A stretch of DNA of 64,000 nt. Origin: Cryoendolithus antarcticus (taxonomy: Eukaryota > Ascomycota > Dothideomycetes > Cladosporiales > Cladosporiaceae). The stretch is from positions 310,001-374,000 of the forward strand of contig NAJO01000010.1 in assembly GCA_002077065.1 (NCBI GenBank), written 5' to 3'. Positions 11,932 to 23,920 of this stretch are shown in pieces (within the stretch, counting starts at the first letter, position 1; each line of letters begins with the position of its first letter). A program made the position numbers and the translations under genes. The notes below the pieces were generated by a model. The model searched no databases, was not told the DNA's origin, and was given only the letters and a program-made list of their open reading frames with translations.

Positions 11932-12565
11932 AGACTGGGGCAAAGCTTCTGCCAGGAAGGCAGAGGGACCGTAGAACGACTGTTAATCTGATCGACTGGG
12001 CGAAGGGACGAACCGGAGCCAGCAACCAACGTTTACCGTGGAGCCTTTTCATCAGACATGCGCATCTCGGACACGTCTCGCCATGGGCGAAAACGTGGCT
12101 AGCGGGCCGTAACCCTATCGTACGATTGGCGAGGATCGAGATCGAGGACTATGACCCGTGCTGTAAGGTCGCGAAGACAACAGCATCATGACCATGACCG
12201 CAAATTTGGCCCAGGAAGGAGGCCTCGACGGATGCCTAGCCCACGTCATTTCACGAGGAGTCGAGTCTAATCATACTTGGCACGGGGAAGGTATTGAGAG
12301 TCGTAGGGTCTGCGTGTGGAGCGTTTGGATGTCTCGCGCACTGCATTGATAGCTGGGGAAAGCGTTCAGGGGAGATGTGTTAACGGAGAGGGAGTGGGCC
12401 GTGGAGATGTAGAGCACTGGCCCTTTCTTGCCTAGCACTGGCCCTTTTGATGTGCATCATCGGCCCTTTCTTGCCTTCCTGAGCTCTGTGGTGGCTTTCG
12501 AGGGGACGAGAGCTTTGGTCGTAGTGCTGGCAATTCATAGCTTCATGAACGTGACTCCTGACGCT
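11932..12565. other. Intergenic stretch with short GGCCCTTTCTTGCCT repeats
   Basis: No credible gene. Between 12413 and 12476 an imperfect direct repeat is visible: AGCACTGG plus CCCTTT(C)TTGCCT recurs, with copies beginning at 12413 and 12434 and a third CCCTTTCTTGCCT at 12464. Its meaning is unknown. The flanking genes converge, so this is 3' sequence for both. Confidence 0.4.
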
Positions 12566-15500
12566 TTATCTTAAACCCGTCTTGTCCACCCACTTGTCGA
12601 GCTCTCCCAAAACTTCATCTCTCTTCCCCTTGCCATCAGCTCCCTTACCCGCCCAGTCCACATCCCGCATCCCCTGCAAGACCTCTTCATCGTTTCCAAT
12701 GACCCACAACGCCTCCGCCACTGCGACCCTAACCCTGGGAAACGGATTCGTCTTCAACATACTGGAAAGCTTCTTCAGCACCTCCCCGCGGATTGCAGGT
12801 ATGGCTGCGAGATGGAGATAGATCTCCGTGCAAACAAGCAGACGGGATATATCGCTAGACTTGTGGTGAAGATGCTGGATCGTTGAGAGGAGAAATCGCC
12901 AGGGAAAGGGTGACGCGTGGGTAAGGAGAAGGGAGGGGAGAGAGGTAGAGAGGAGGTAAGCGAGAAGATGGAGCGCCGGGAGAGTGAGGTGAGGTGATGT
13001 GGTGGCGAGAGATGTGTTGTGGACTGGGGCGGGAATGAGATCCCGGAGAATGGCGAGGTAGGTTGTGAGGAACGTGTGGAGGTACTTGGGATCTGCCTGG
13101 CTCAGCAGTCCCACGAGCTCCTGACGCGAGAGCTGCAAAAGTGTCTCCGCGCCTCCGCCGGCAACTGAAACGGTACCCTCGACCAGCGAACGAATCGCCC
13201 AGGGAGGCGTGCTGGGCTGACAGAGCGGCTCGAGTGCAAGGGCGATGTAGTCGATGCCGTGAGGAAGCTCTGCGAAGTCAGGTATCAACATCTCAGTGAA
13301 TTGATCACGTCTGCACAGTGCTGCTTTACTGCGCACTCGGTCGAGCTTCTCGAGCGAGAGCCGCAGGATGTCAGCTTGGAGAAGCTGGCTCTCGGATATC
13401 CAGCGTCTCTGTGGAACGCCTGAACCGCCCTGCGCACGTTCTGTAGGCATTCCTCTCCAGAGATGCAGAAAGTGCGATGCGCAATCTAGTGCTTGCAGTC
13501 GGACAAGGGAGCCAATGTCACCTCGTTCATCCACTGTGTAGTCGTTGAGTCCGATGTGAATCGCATTGACAAGTTCTGAAACGACGTCTTCTGGAGCGAT
13601 GGCCAAGCCATCGCCCAAGTCCTGCAGAGCAAGTTCCAGTGCTCGTGCAGCGATGACTCGCCAATCTACGGCTTTTGCTATGATCAGTATGCCCAGGGTA
13701 GAGATTGCAAGCGCAGTAGATTCGCCTTTGAATCCTGCGCCGTAGCGCGAGGTTAGGGCACCCAGCGCGATAGCCCGCCCACCGCCTCCGAGTGTTGCCT
13801 TCGTACCATCTACAGCAACTTGCTTGCTCAGTACACGCGCCTCTAAGCTTCCAAGCGGAGTGTCGGTTAGTCGCAAGAGCTCAGACAGTGGCCGGACTAG
13901 TGGAGGTATGACTAGCAGTATAGCTGATTCCTGACGAGATAGCAGCCGGTCTATATAGAGCATGATTTGGTCGGGGACCTGTGGCTCACCTACGGGATCC
14001 TGTGACGAGTGCCTGATCTCGCATTGACACACTGCTGCAGCTAGTTGTGCGAGCGCTGGATGGAGCTCAGACTTCAGGTTTCGTGGAGTGAAGCCCGCCG
14101 TGACTAGCTGGGTTTCAACGACAGCACCCCAATAGCGGCGGTGTATGTGCTTCGTCGCCGGTGTTTGTAGCTCCGTCGTCCGGAGCATGATCTCAAGCAT
14201 ATGAGCCATTGTTGACATGAGTCCGTGAAGAAGTTCGCTCTGTGTCGTCTTGACTGTCTTGAGTCTTTCCTCCAGCACCGATGCGACATGGATGTAGCCA
14301 CCAGTACTCATCGCTGCCAGTCCAGCCAGCGAGTCTGCAGCAGCTTCACGCGATACAACGTCCGCAGAGCCCAGACCTCTCCAGCCGACTATATCATTGA
14401 ACAGTGCTGTCCAGTAGCTGTGATCGAGTCTTGCAGCAGCGGCAGCCACATCGACCAATCCTCTCCGCCGCAGACCGACGGCCTGGTAGTCTACGACCTG
14501 CACAAGCGAGATGCCTTCAATTACTTGATTCGGATGCCGTCCTATAAGCTCCTGCAACGCGGCAGACGAGCCTCGTCGGACATTGCCTGCTGGGTCTGAG
14601 CAGGCCGCGAGTATGAGCTGCGTGGCCATTGCTTGTAAGACGCTGATGGCCTTGACGGTCCCCTGAACGAAGCTTAGATTGCCACTTTTGACAGCAAGCA
14701 GCTCGTTTGTGGTGTATCGCCGCGAAAGGGACCAGATGCCGAAGTTCGCGGCGTCGCGTACATTCGTACCAATACTGCTACCTGTCGCAGCTCGCTGCTC
14801 GAAGTTCAGCGCAGCGACGAGGACTTCAAGGATCTCTGGTAGCTGCTCGGTGGAAGCAGATCGCTTGAACAGTGCGTGTGAGAGTGCCAACGTGAGGCCG
14901 TGCCATTTTAGTGCGTTGACCGTCTGATAGTCTGTGAGGGGTCCATTCCGAGACATGCCTTCGCGGAAGCTCTCAACGACCGCTTGGATGATATCGTGGC
15001 CCATGTCAGGCGGTAACGCTGATATGATCAGGCTCATAGCTTTTGCAGCCGCGTAACGCACGGGAGTATCACGATCTCCTAGCGAAATTAGAAGGTGGTC
15101 GATCACGTCTTCCAGTATACTGGTGCTCTCGGCGAAGGTGCGGAGCTCACGTGCGTCCTCGGGCGCACGCAGGCTGAGTATGGCAGTATTGCGGAAGATT
15201 TTGACGACCAAGCGCTTGCCAATAGCATTCGTAGATAGAGAATTGGTACTTTCATCTCGGCAGAGGACTTCGCACGCTCGGTAGATTGAAGGTGTTAGAT
15301 GGCTGAGATCTGAGGAGCTCGAAAGTGCTGCTAGAAAGCGCAATGGCCCGAGCTGATCGTATATTGGACCTTGTGGCACGGTCTCTGGATTGACAAGGCC
15401 GATAGCGTATGAGACCAGACTGTCTGCGAGGCCAAGCTTCTGCATGTCAGGTCTGGCCACCAGTCTTGCTATCATTGAAGCAGCAGCGTCTTGCGCTTTG

Positions 15501-16197
15501 GTCGACGCGGACAAGTACTGTAGCCCAAGTCGGACGACTCTCACTGCGGTTGCTGGTAGTACTGAGGGTAGGTTCGGACCCTCCACTCCAATAGGACCCG
15601 ACACACCTGCGGAGAAGGATGAAAGATCGAACGGTGCCAACAGCATGTGTGACAGCCATAGTAGTAGCACGTACGCTGTCCGCCAATCGGCCCGATCTTC
15701 TTCCGCCGTTTGTGCTACGCTCTCAAGACTGCTCAGAATAGTGCCTAGGTATCTTGGCTCGTTGTTGAAAAAGCCAACGATGATCTTCGCACCCCTTACC
15801 TTGCACAAATGGTACAGGATACTCGACAGAGCAGTCAAGGTGTTGAGATGTTCAGCAGATGGTTTCGCAGTGGGTCGACGCAGATATTCGAGACATGCGT
15901 CTACAATGGGCGGGACAATATACTTCAGCCTGGCGTCAAGTAATTGCGGTTCGCCTTGGAATGGCTCAATCTGTGGCGGGCCATGAGCTGAGGACTAAGA
16001 TCAGGATCGATGGACGATACCAGATTGATGATATGAACGAGATCTTTGTGTCGAACACGCGAATGCACGGCACCACGATTGCTTCCCGTCGTAGACTTCT
16101 TCCAGAGGACCTTGAGTAGGCTACTTTCAAGATCTGACAGCAACGTCGCGGAGGCTCTGACAAGCCTGATATCGTCGTCTTCGTCAGCAGTCTCCAT
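12566..16197 (-). CDS. alp1: Tubulin-folding cofactor D (TBCD/Alp1/Cin1)
   Basis: Chaperone that captures beta-tubulin and, with cofactors C and E, assembles the alpha/beta-tubulin dimer in the cytosol. Two exons, 16197..16021 and 15970..12566, meet in phase 0 around a 50-nt intron (15971..16020, GTATCG to CACAG). They give 1193 residues, almost exactly the family's usual length. The first exon starts METADEDDDIRLVRASATLL, and the junction creates the typical PQLLDARL segment. ARM/HEAT-like helices fill the rest, including the GKRLVVKIFRN region and a C-terminal block ending KWVDKTGLR. Without the first exon the frame has no ATG near its beginning, which supports the model. It diverges from POL32 across 200 bp. 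Confidence 0.93.
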
Positions 16198-16397
16198 ACT
16201 TACCGTGCAAGGAGGACCTGACCGCGGTAATGTACATAAAGCCAGAGGAAGTACGCAAAGTGGTCCAGGTGGTGTCGTCTCCGTCTCGCTTGGACTCGGC
16301 CCGAGTTTCCGACGCGACTCACTTTACGCGTCTCGAGTCGACCTCACTTGCACGGCGGTAATCAGAATATAGGGAGTGGAAGAAGTCTACCACCGTC
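16198..16397. promoter_or_regulatory. Divergent promoter of cofactor D and POL32, with an MCB-like box
   Basis: A 200-bp spacer between two divergent starts. It carries ACGCGT at 16326-16331 and, 14 bp before it, ACGCGA at 16312-16317. ACGCGT is the Mlu1 cell-cycle box bound by MBF in yeasts, which drives G1/S genes such as DNA polymerase subunits. That fits POL32, whose ATG is 67 bp downstream. Binding here is inference. Confidence 0.4.
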
Positions 16398-17913
16398 ATG
16401 GCCCGAGACTATAGCGAGTATCTCGCGATCAATGTGCTCAATGAGCAGCAGGTCGTACGATCATCCCGAACCGAACACTCTTCTTAATCGCTGACTGCAC
16501 CCAGGTTAGCTACCGGACACTCAGTAGAGCGCTGAAGGTTCATGTCAATCTAGCTAAGCAGTAGGAGTTGCAATAATGATCAGTACGAGCACACGCTGAC
16601 CGCTACAAGGATGCTGTACGACTTTCACCGCAAGCAGAATGCAAAGAAGCCGAGCTCGGTACATGCCACATACCTCATTACAGGCACAAGGGTAGCTCAG
16701 TCTACGTCAAAGACAAATGGCATACATAGCCAGGATGGTGAGGATACAGTCATGCGAAGCAGTCCGCCCATACCAGGCAGTTCACCAGCCAAGCAGACTG
16801 GAGACAGTGGCGACAATGATGACATACCGATCCGGACTGTGTTGCTAGTGAGAGAGGAACATCTCGAGAAGGCAAAAGCAACGTTCAAGCACATTTCTGG
16901 AATACATGTTTACAGCTTGCAGCCAGGCAGCTTGAGTGACATTCAGGTATTGTCGGACTGCAATCGCCGAATCGTGTCTTTGTACGCCGCAGAAGATCCG
17001 CTTGTAGCTTGGAAGCAGTACGGCACTATACAGGATCCGAATGTGAAGCGTCGGACACAGGGTCAGCGCCCGCCACCACCTGTGGCACCACCTCTTGCGA
17101 AGTCTGCTGTAAGCACCAAGCCTACTGCAACTGCGGGAAAGCCTGTCGCACTGGAACGGCAAGCATCACGGGCGTCAGATGCCTCAATATCGTCCGCGAA
17201 AGCCACACCCGAGCCAAATGATACTGCTAACGCCAAGAAGTCGGCTGCCAGCAAGCCCCCAGCCACGAAGCGTCAAAGCTCTGACATATTCAAATCCTTT
17301 GCCAAGGGTGGCAGTAAGGCCAAGAAGGAGACCCCCGATACTTCAGCCGCGCCGTCGCCAGCACTTGTGCCCGTCGCAGACCAGCCGATGGGTGGCATGT
17401 CTGATGACGACGGTGATGATGCAGTCGAAGATGCTGAGGTCGAAGTACGTGCTGGTACGGGCAAGCTCAGAAAGGATCGTCAAGCTGAGCTTGAGGCTAT
17501 GATGGACGCTGAGGACGACCCTATGGATGACACAGCCGAGTCTGGTATAGACTCGCAGACCGAGCCTGTGACTAAGGCACAAGCGGAGGCTACCGAGGAG
17601 CCCGCAGAGACCATGGTAGTGGAAAATGGTAGGCGCAGAGGAAGGAGAAGAGTCATGAAGAAGAAGACTGTGAAGGATGAGGAAGGCTATCTCGGTCTGT
17701 TCCTGCTTATGTTCGCGATCTCTTGCCTGACGTAGCTGACCACTTGCAGTCACGAAAGAAGAGGCTGTCTGGGAGTCTTTCTCTGAGGATGAGCCTGCGC
17801 CGAAGAAGGCAAAGATGGCGTCAGCGCCCGCTGTGGCCAAAGGTGGTGCTGCAGCAAAGAAGGCCAGCAAGCCCGGCCAAGGAAACATCATGTCGTTCTT
17901 CGGCAAGAAGTAA
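16398..17913 (+). CDS. POL32: DNA polymerase delta subunit 3 (Pol32/Cdc27)
   Basis: Non-catalytic subunit that ties polymerase delta to PCNA for lagging-strand synthesis and break repair. Four exons: 16398..16451, 16505..16560, 16610..17694 and 17750..17913, total 452 residues. The two tiny 5' exons encode the conserved N-terminus, with LSRALKVHVN joining QMLYDFHRKQN across the second intron. The 3' junction rebuilds DEEGYLVTKEEAVWESFSED, a strongly conserved tail. The C-terminus QGNIMSFF (residues 442-449) followed by GKK is a textbook PCNA-interacting PIP box (QxxIxxFF). The middle is low-complexity, rich in Lys, Ala and Pro. The first donor (GTCGTA) is weak but is the only one that keeps the frame. 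Confidence 0.94.
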
Positions 17914-18687
17914 TCTGGTCAATCAGCGTGGTAACCTCCCATCGATTCCAAGCAGATGCCTGGACTACGCTTCTGCGAGCAGTCTTGACTCTTTCAAACC
18001 GGTAGCGTCTTGTCGTTAGTCCACTTCGCACTGCTGTCGCGATCGCTCGAACAACTGTCTTAGCTCTCAGACTGCTGATATCAGTGCCACACAGCTTGCT
18101 AACATCCATAGCAATACCAGCGTGAAGGAAGTGTCGCACGTGGACATCGAAAGCGCTCGATGGTCGTCGACGTTGGCACTGCAGCGGGTGCCTGCCAGAA
18201 CGCGCGATGAAGTGTGAGACAACAGTAATAAAAGCTGAGTTGCAGTCTTCTGCTGCGTTCTGCTTGATATGCATGCCACATCGTCTGTTTCACCCCTATC
18301 TCCTAGACCGCGCTATGGAAGATGAGCGTGTTCTGTGTTTTGCTGACTTGTCGCTCCTTCGCTCCTTCCTCTTACGCGTTCCCTTTGTGAGAGTCACTTC
18401 CTCTATACTACACTTCCTTCACATATCACCGCAGCACCCGGTGCGGGCCGCTGAACATGAAACGCCCCGCCACCTCCTCGAAGGCGGTTGCTCGTGGTTG
18501 GACTATTTGACAGATTCACGATATCACTGGGGTACCGATACCACTCCGCCACCTCGATTCTTCCAAAAGTCGCTACTCATCACGAATTACATCAACCCTG
18601 CGCACAGCACGTCAGCATCTGTATACGTGTTTCCCTTGAAGGCAGTGCGCCAGGTCAAACACCGATATACCAACTGTTCACGCAATC
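17914..18687. other. Intergenic, upstream of the tandem family
   Basis: 774 bp with no supported gene. Open frames near 18207-18749 exist on the plus strand but overlap the start of the next gene and have no coding character. It should hold the POL32 terminator and the promoter and CT/CA-rich leader of the first tandem paralogue. One ACGCGT occurs near 18374. Confidence 0.4.
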
Positions 18688-20664
18688 ATGACATACCAAA
18701 CCCCCTACTCGCAGCTCTCTGGCGGTGGACTCGGACAGGAAGGCGGTGATCAAACATACACGCCCTATACTGATCCGGGCGACTCCAGCAGTCTCGTCAA
18801 TGTCGATGGACTTGCTCCGCCAGATCAGAACGCTACTTTCGACTCCGCTTATGATTTCTGCTCACTGCGCACCGCAGCGCCCATAGACAATACTGCCATC
18901 CGTCAGCCACCGGTCACTGGTACTCGTAAGTTTTGACCTTATTCTCCGTATAGTAGTGTAAGCTGACCCTCGACAAAGGCCGCAACGCTCTTCGTGCGCC
19001 GCAGACTTTCGACGTTTCGAATGTTACATATCCAGGCTACGAGCAGTGGCTTACAGTCCGCGGCTATGATCCGTATAATCTCGGGTCTGCCATCGAGAGT
19101 GGTCGTGTTGATCAAGCGGCACCGCAGACCTTCAGTTCCATGAACAACGTCAACCCCATCAACCCTCAAATCGCGCCACCGACGTCTACGCTCTCCAACG
19201 GCAGGTACAACCACTCTCAATCCGGGCTATCCGCATTCACTGCCCCCAACGGTGCTGGTCTTCTTCCTCAAGCTGTGGCCCCGAACTCCGCCTTTCAAAA
19301 CAACAATCATCACTATCCTCAAGTCGCGCCGCCCACTGTCTCTCCTTCGAACGGTTATCACGACGCTCGCAATCTGCCGTTTGCTTTCTCTCACTCGAAC
19401 AATAGCGGAGTCAATTACCGAGGCGCAACACATGTGCAGACTCCTTTCGACCACAGATCGACAAACAACAGTAACAGATACTCGTCCGCGGACACCTTCG
19501 GCGACCCCTATCCGGCTGAGATGTCATCGAACAACAATACAAACATGATGCGTCCTTCCATGAGAACTCCGCGCGGGTCGATGGTATCTCAGACCAGTGA
19601 GCGAGCCATGAGGAGTCAGAAGGATCGCACAGTCACGATGGCTCCTCCAGATCCTGAGCTCGTTGATGGCGATCGATTGTACTCGGAAGAAAAGCGTAAG
19701 AAAGCTACGCTGTACGACGATGAGGATAGCGAAGGCGACTATCAAGAAGTCAAGGCCAACAAGAGGCGCAAAGCGGCTACCGGAAAGGTCGACTCCGGGT
19801 GCAGCACGCCAGCTAAGAAGCGTGTTACGAGATCCAAAGGCAAGATCGCCGTACCTGTCGAGCTCGATGATTCAGAGGAGTCCGACGCTTTCGCATACAG
19901 TACCACCCCTGCAGATGGTGCACGTGCGAGCAAGAAAGCGCGCGAGAAGCGACTGGCTTCCACCAACGACGCAGCCCAAGCCTCCAACCCGCAGTGGCCT
20001 GCAATCGACACCAACATCACGTCCACTCTATCCCTTGCTGATGCCAGCAAGATCGCTACTTACATCAGCCCACTTCATATCGTAGGTAAGGATGACTGGG
20101 TGGCCGTCAAGGCGGATAAGATCAACGGCATCAAGGCTTTGATGGACGCGTTCAACGTTCCTCTTCCTACCGAGCCGCCATCGAAGGAGAATAAGCCATT
20201 CCCGGAGGAGATGAAGCCGTTGTGGCTGCACAATCAGACGATCGCGTACAACGCCAATATGAAGTCAATCACCACACACCCGCACAGCCGTTTCCTGGAG
20301 AGTTGCTGCACCGTGGCATGGTACATGCTGATCGAGGCGCATGATACTAAGGCGAATCCCAACGCCGGTCCTCGTCAGTGTGGTACCATGACAGTCAACA
20401 CGAAAATGAAGTGCTCGGACCGCTTACAGGCTATGGTCGATGCGATTGCTGGCGGGGCTTTGGTGCGTCAAGACGTGACGTCTGGGCAGCGGATCCCGGA
20501 CTTCATTGCGAATCCCAAGGCATTTGCCTCCAAGAAGACGGTGAACCAGTAAGTGTCTTCGCTACCTCGACTCGCGAAGTTCCATCGCTAACATGTTTCC
20601 CAGGCGTAACAACGCCGGCAGAAAGGAGAAATTTCGAGACCTCATCAAGAGGCGTGGGTCTTAG
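18688..20664 (+). CDS. Tandem paralogue 1: unrecognised protein, conserved C-terminal domain
   Basis: I do not recognise this family. Exons 18688..18925, 18979..20548 and 20604..20664 give 622 residues. About two-thirds is low-complexity: Asn/Pro/Ser-rich up to about 290, then acidic and basic patches with NLS-like KRRK and KKRVTRSKGK. Residues about 428-603 form an ordered-looking domain. Marks within it are ISPLHIVG, an AFNVP segment, HDTKANPNAGPRQCG, MKCSDR, LVRQDV and FIANPKAFASKK. The same order of motifs occurs in the next two genes. The last intron falls in phase 2 right after that domain, and the final exon adds RNNAGRKEKFRDLIKRRGS. A nuclear role is plausible from the NLS-like segments but is inference. 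The first intron contains a GTGTAAGCTGACC branch-point region. Confidence 0.8.
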
Positions 20665-21531
20665 AGCGCGAGAGGTAACGCGTTCAGATAAGGTGGCAGA
20701 AGAGGGAAATGCTACCTAGAGAATGCCGGGTAGGAAATGATGGTCAGAATCAATACGATTGAGGCGTGAGCGAGGCTTGGCAACGGAGTTTCCTCGGAGG
20801 GCTCGGTTTGCAGCTGGACTTCATGCATGATGAGCGGTCCATCTTCGATAATTGTCAAGTCATGATCCAGGGTTGCGGCGGATACAGCGGTGCGACGGGA
20901 GCATTGGGTGTCTGGAGGTGTGGATCATGAGGCAGGCTGTCGATACGATCTGCAGATGCAGAGCTTGTTGCTACATACTGTGCGACTAAGCCCTTCTTCT
21001 AGTACTGAGTAATGGAGGTATGAGGTCTTTGTTGTAGACGGCAGAGGGTGAAAGGAATGGACTTGGCGTATTCATGAGTAGTCGCGTTTGGGTGTGTGCG
21101 GTCTGTGGCCTGGGCCATGAGAACAAAGGGAGTACTGTACTTCTATCTGTCTGGACTTCACCAACATCCTTCTCCTTCTTGCAACTCTCACAATGCGCTC
21201 ACAATACAAATTATGGCGCTCCCTGTACAAGAAGAGCACATGTATGATCGTTCAAGATGTAGGAGCAGACCACTTGACAGGCTGTGGGCAGGCTGGTCTT
21301 CCATCTTCGCCCCTCGCTTTTTCCTCTCTTCCCATATACACACTTCAACTTCACATATCATGACGCTAATGCAGCGGACCGCGAAGATCTCTACGATTGC
21401 TGAGTCGACTGGCACATGGAAAGATCTAGGAGTCATGTCGAAGCCGCGACTTCACATCGGCAAGCGACACCAATATCCTCCCTCATCATCCACGACACTC
21501 CTCGACACCGCCGTCCGTTAGGCGCGCATCG
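20665..21531. other. Intergenic between tandem paralogues 1 and 2
   Basis: 867 bp. I find no supported gene. Short open frames (for example 21096-21521) overlap the likely promoter and lack coding character. Purine-rich sequence follows the first gene. A pyrimidine-rich leader with CACTCCTCGACACC lies just before the ATG at 21532. Confidence 0.4.
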
Positions 21532-23240
21532 ATGACACCTCCACACAACATGGCCAACACGCAGGACATGGACGACCTCTTCGACTTCTCGTCCTTCCCA
21601 GATTACGACGAGAGCACCGACATACCCTCTGCGGCTGATAATTCCACGTCCTTGCCAGCTGAGGCCGGTGACGACGATGTCAACCCATCCAAGTTAAATT
21701 CGAGCTACCTGCACACCTTCAAGGCGAACGCTCAAACTTCCACTTCCCCCAGCTCTGACGAGGACGCTCTCGCCGCTCACCAGATCAAGACCCATATGAC
21801 GGACAATCCAGCACGGCCAGGTGCAGACACAAGAGGCCACGGCTCCTCCAGCTTGACCCGCGAGCTTCACACGCAACTTCCACACATCGCACTCACCTCT
21901 ACTACAATCGAGCGTCGCGACACCCCAGCCATGCCGACCTCGGATGGTATTGCTCTCGACAACGAGTTGCACTTCTCCCAGACTCCTTCAATGATTCATG
22001 GGGCGATATCCGATGCGGGTTGCACCTTCCTTGGTATCGTTGTACGCTCTCAGTCTGCTGGGACCAATAGCGGGGCACAGATGCCAAGTTGGGTTGTTGA
22101 CGATACATTTAATATGCAGACCAAGAAGCGCAAGCGTGAGGCGTCGACTGTCAACGATCATCATTCATTCGAATTTGGCTCTCTAGAAGCTGTTAGATCT
22201 GGAGAAGATGTGATCAGTGGGGGAGCGGGCTTCGCTAATGGGGAAGACTTTGATGTTGATAGTGGAAAGGACTGCGTTGATGAGGGGGAGCATGTCGAGG
22301 ATGGAGGGAAGGACCTCACTGACGAAGAGGACTACTCTGACGACGACGGAGAGGGCTTCGCTGTTGAGGATGACGACGACTACATCGCCGATGGTACAAG
22401 CGCTAGGACACCGTTGACTGGCACCAATCACTCCCATGCCCAGTCGCAGCAAATTGTCATTCAGCCTGGATCGACATCCACTGCTGCTGGTCTGCCACGG
22501 GGAGGCAGTGTCGCCTCGCAATCACTCGCATCATGGGGAGCCATGACCATGCAGGCGTCGATCTTGCCTGCCCCGATCGCTCCACCAGCGCACAATGCCA
22601 CGTTTCCTCATGTGGTCATTAACCTCGGTCCCACCCTCAACTTTGTCGATGCAACCGCCGTCGCTACAATCATCGAGCCCCTCGACTTTCTCGGTCCGGA
22701 CGATCTTACCATAGTCAGGGCTCAAGAAGGTGTCTACGTCCAACGTATCGTGACCGCTTTCAACGCACCATGGCTGGTCCAGATGCCATGGCGCAAGCCG
22801 ACTGCTGCACTACAAGCCGCATGGAACTCGTGGCAGATCGACAGATGCACTTGGGTCTCTCAACACATCAGCTGGCGTGCGCAGACGAAGCCGGGCTTCC
22901 TCCAGGCATGTGCGACTCTCGTGATGCACACGATCTACGAGATGCATGAGCCCACGCCCAGGAACCCAACTCCAGGACCTCGAGTCATCGGGAGTGCGGC
23001 GGTAAACCCGGGGCTGAAATGCTCTGAGCGTGTGAATGCAACAATCAGGGCCATCTCAGAGCTGGGACAGGTGAGGGAGGATGTGGTGACGCCGACCAGA
23101 CTGCATGAGATGGCGGCGGATCCGGCGAGCTTCGCGGCGAAGAAGTGCGCGAACAAGTAAGTCATATCGGCTAGGCGATTCAATCTGCAAAGTCACTAAC
23201 ATTCGCGTACAGAAAGAACAATCTCCTGAAGGCGACTTAA
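21532..23240 (+). CDS. Tandem paralogue 2: unrecognised protein, same C-terminal domain
   Basis: Two exons, 21532..23156 and 23213..23240, encode 550 residues. A second ATG at 21550 is a possible start. The N-terminal 340 residues look disordered. They include an NLS-like KKRKRE near 198 and a strongly acidic Gly/Asp/Glu block (about 223-287) made of imperfect repeats. From about 360 to 542 the shared domain appears: IIEPLDFLG, a TAFNAPW segment, a Trp-rich middle, NPTPGPRVIG, NPGLKCSERV, VREDVV and PASFAAKK. Similarity to paralogue 1 is in motif order and spacing rather than close identity. The phase-2 intron sits at the same place, after AAKKCANK, but the last exon is only KNNLLKAT, much shorter than in paralogues 1 and 3. 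Confidence 0.78.
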
Positions 23241-23920
23241 GGCAAGCGTACGGAAGAAGACGTAAGAGGAAGCAGGAGATTTGAGTGGAAGCGAAGACGT
23301 TGCAAACTCTGACGAAGCTCTTACGATATGCATGGAGCTTAAATAGGAGCGGCGACTGACGGGTAGCGATATGCAGTGTTCCACTGACCACTGGCATCGC
23401 GAAGGATACCGAGCTCGGAAAGAGCTTGAGCGAGTCTCGTGATCGAAGCCTTTCTGCGAACTCGGCCAGTTGTTGCTAGAGCTCGCCTAGGACTCAAGGA
23501 TGTCGGAGAACAAGGTGCGGTGCAGGAGCATTCGGCAGTCGTAAGCATAGTTGACTCGAACACTTCTTGATATTCTCTCACCCGTATTAATCGCAATGTG
23601 TGATCAGTCGGCATCTCACAGCGAGATCAACGCACCCGCGCAGCAAGTATCGACCTCCCCACGCCCTCTGCGCGCAGACCATGATTCCACGATGTCTAGA
23701 ACTCTGGAGTACCTCCTGTAGGTCGAAAGTTTCGTAGCGTAAGGCAAATGGATCACTATGGTTTCCACCTCCTTCCAGTGCTTACCAGGCTCAGCTCTAG
23801 AGTGAGCGCCGCAGGCCGCAGGCCAATCTGCATATATCCGCCTGCTTCAAGCACCTGATGCGCAGACCTCTTGTAAGTCCTTCGGGTATCTTCTCCATCA
23901 GCAATCCTGATTGTGACACA
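23241..23920. other. Intergenic between tandem paralogues 2 and 3
   Basis: 680 bp with no supported gene. Minus-strand open frames near 23339-23614 have no recognisable motifs. The region should hold the terminator of paralogue 2 and the promoter of paralogue 3. Confidence 0.4.

Noticed and set aside
18207..18749. 180-residue open frame upstream of tandem paralogue 1
   Set aside because: It overlaps the start of the real gene in another frame, has no family resemblance, and lies where a promoter and leader are expected.
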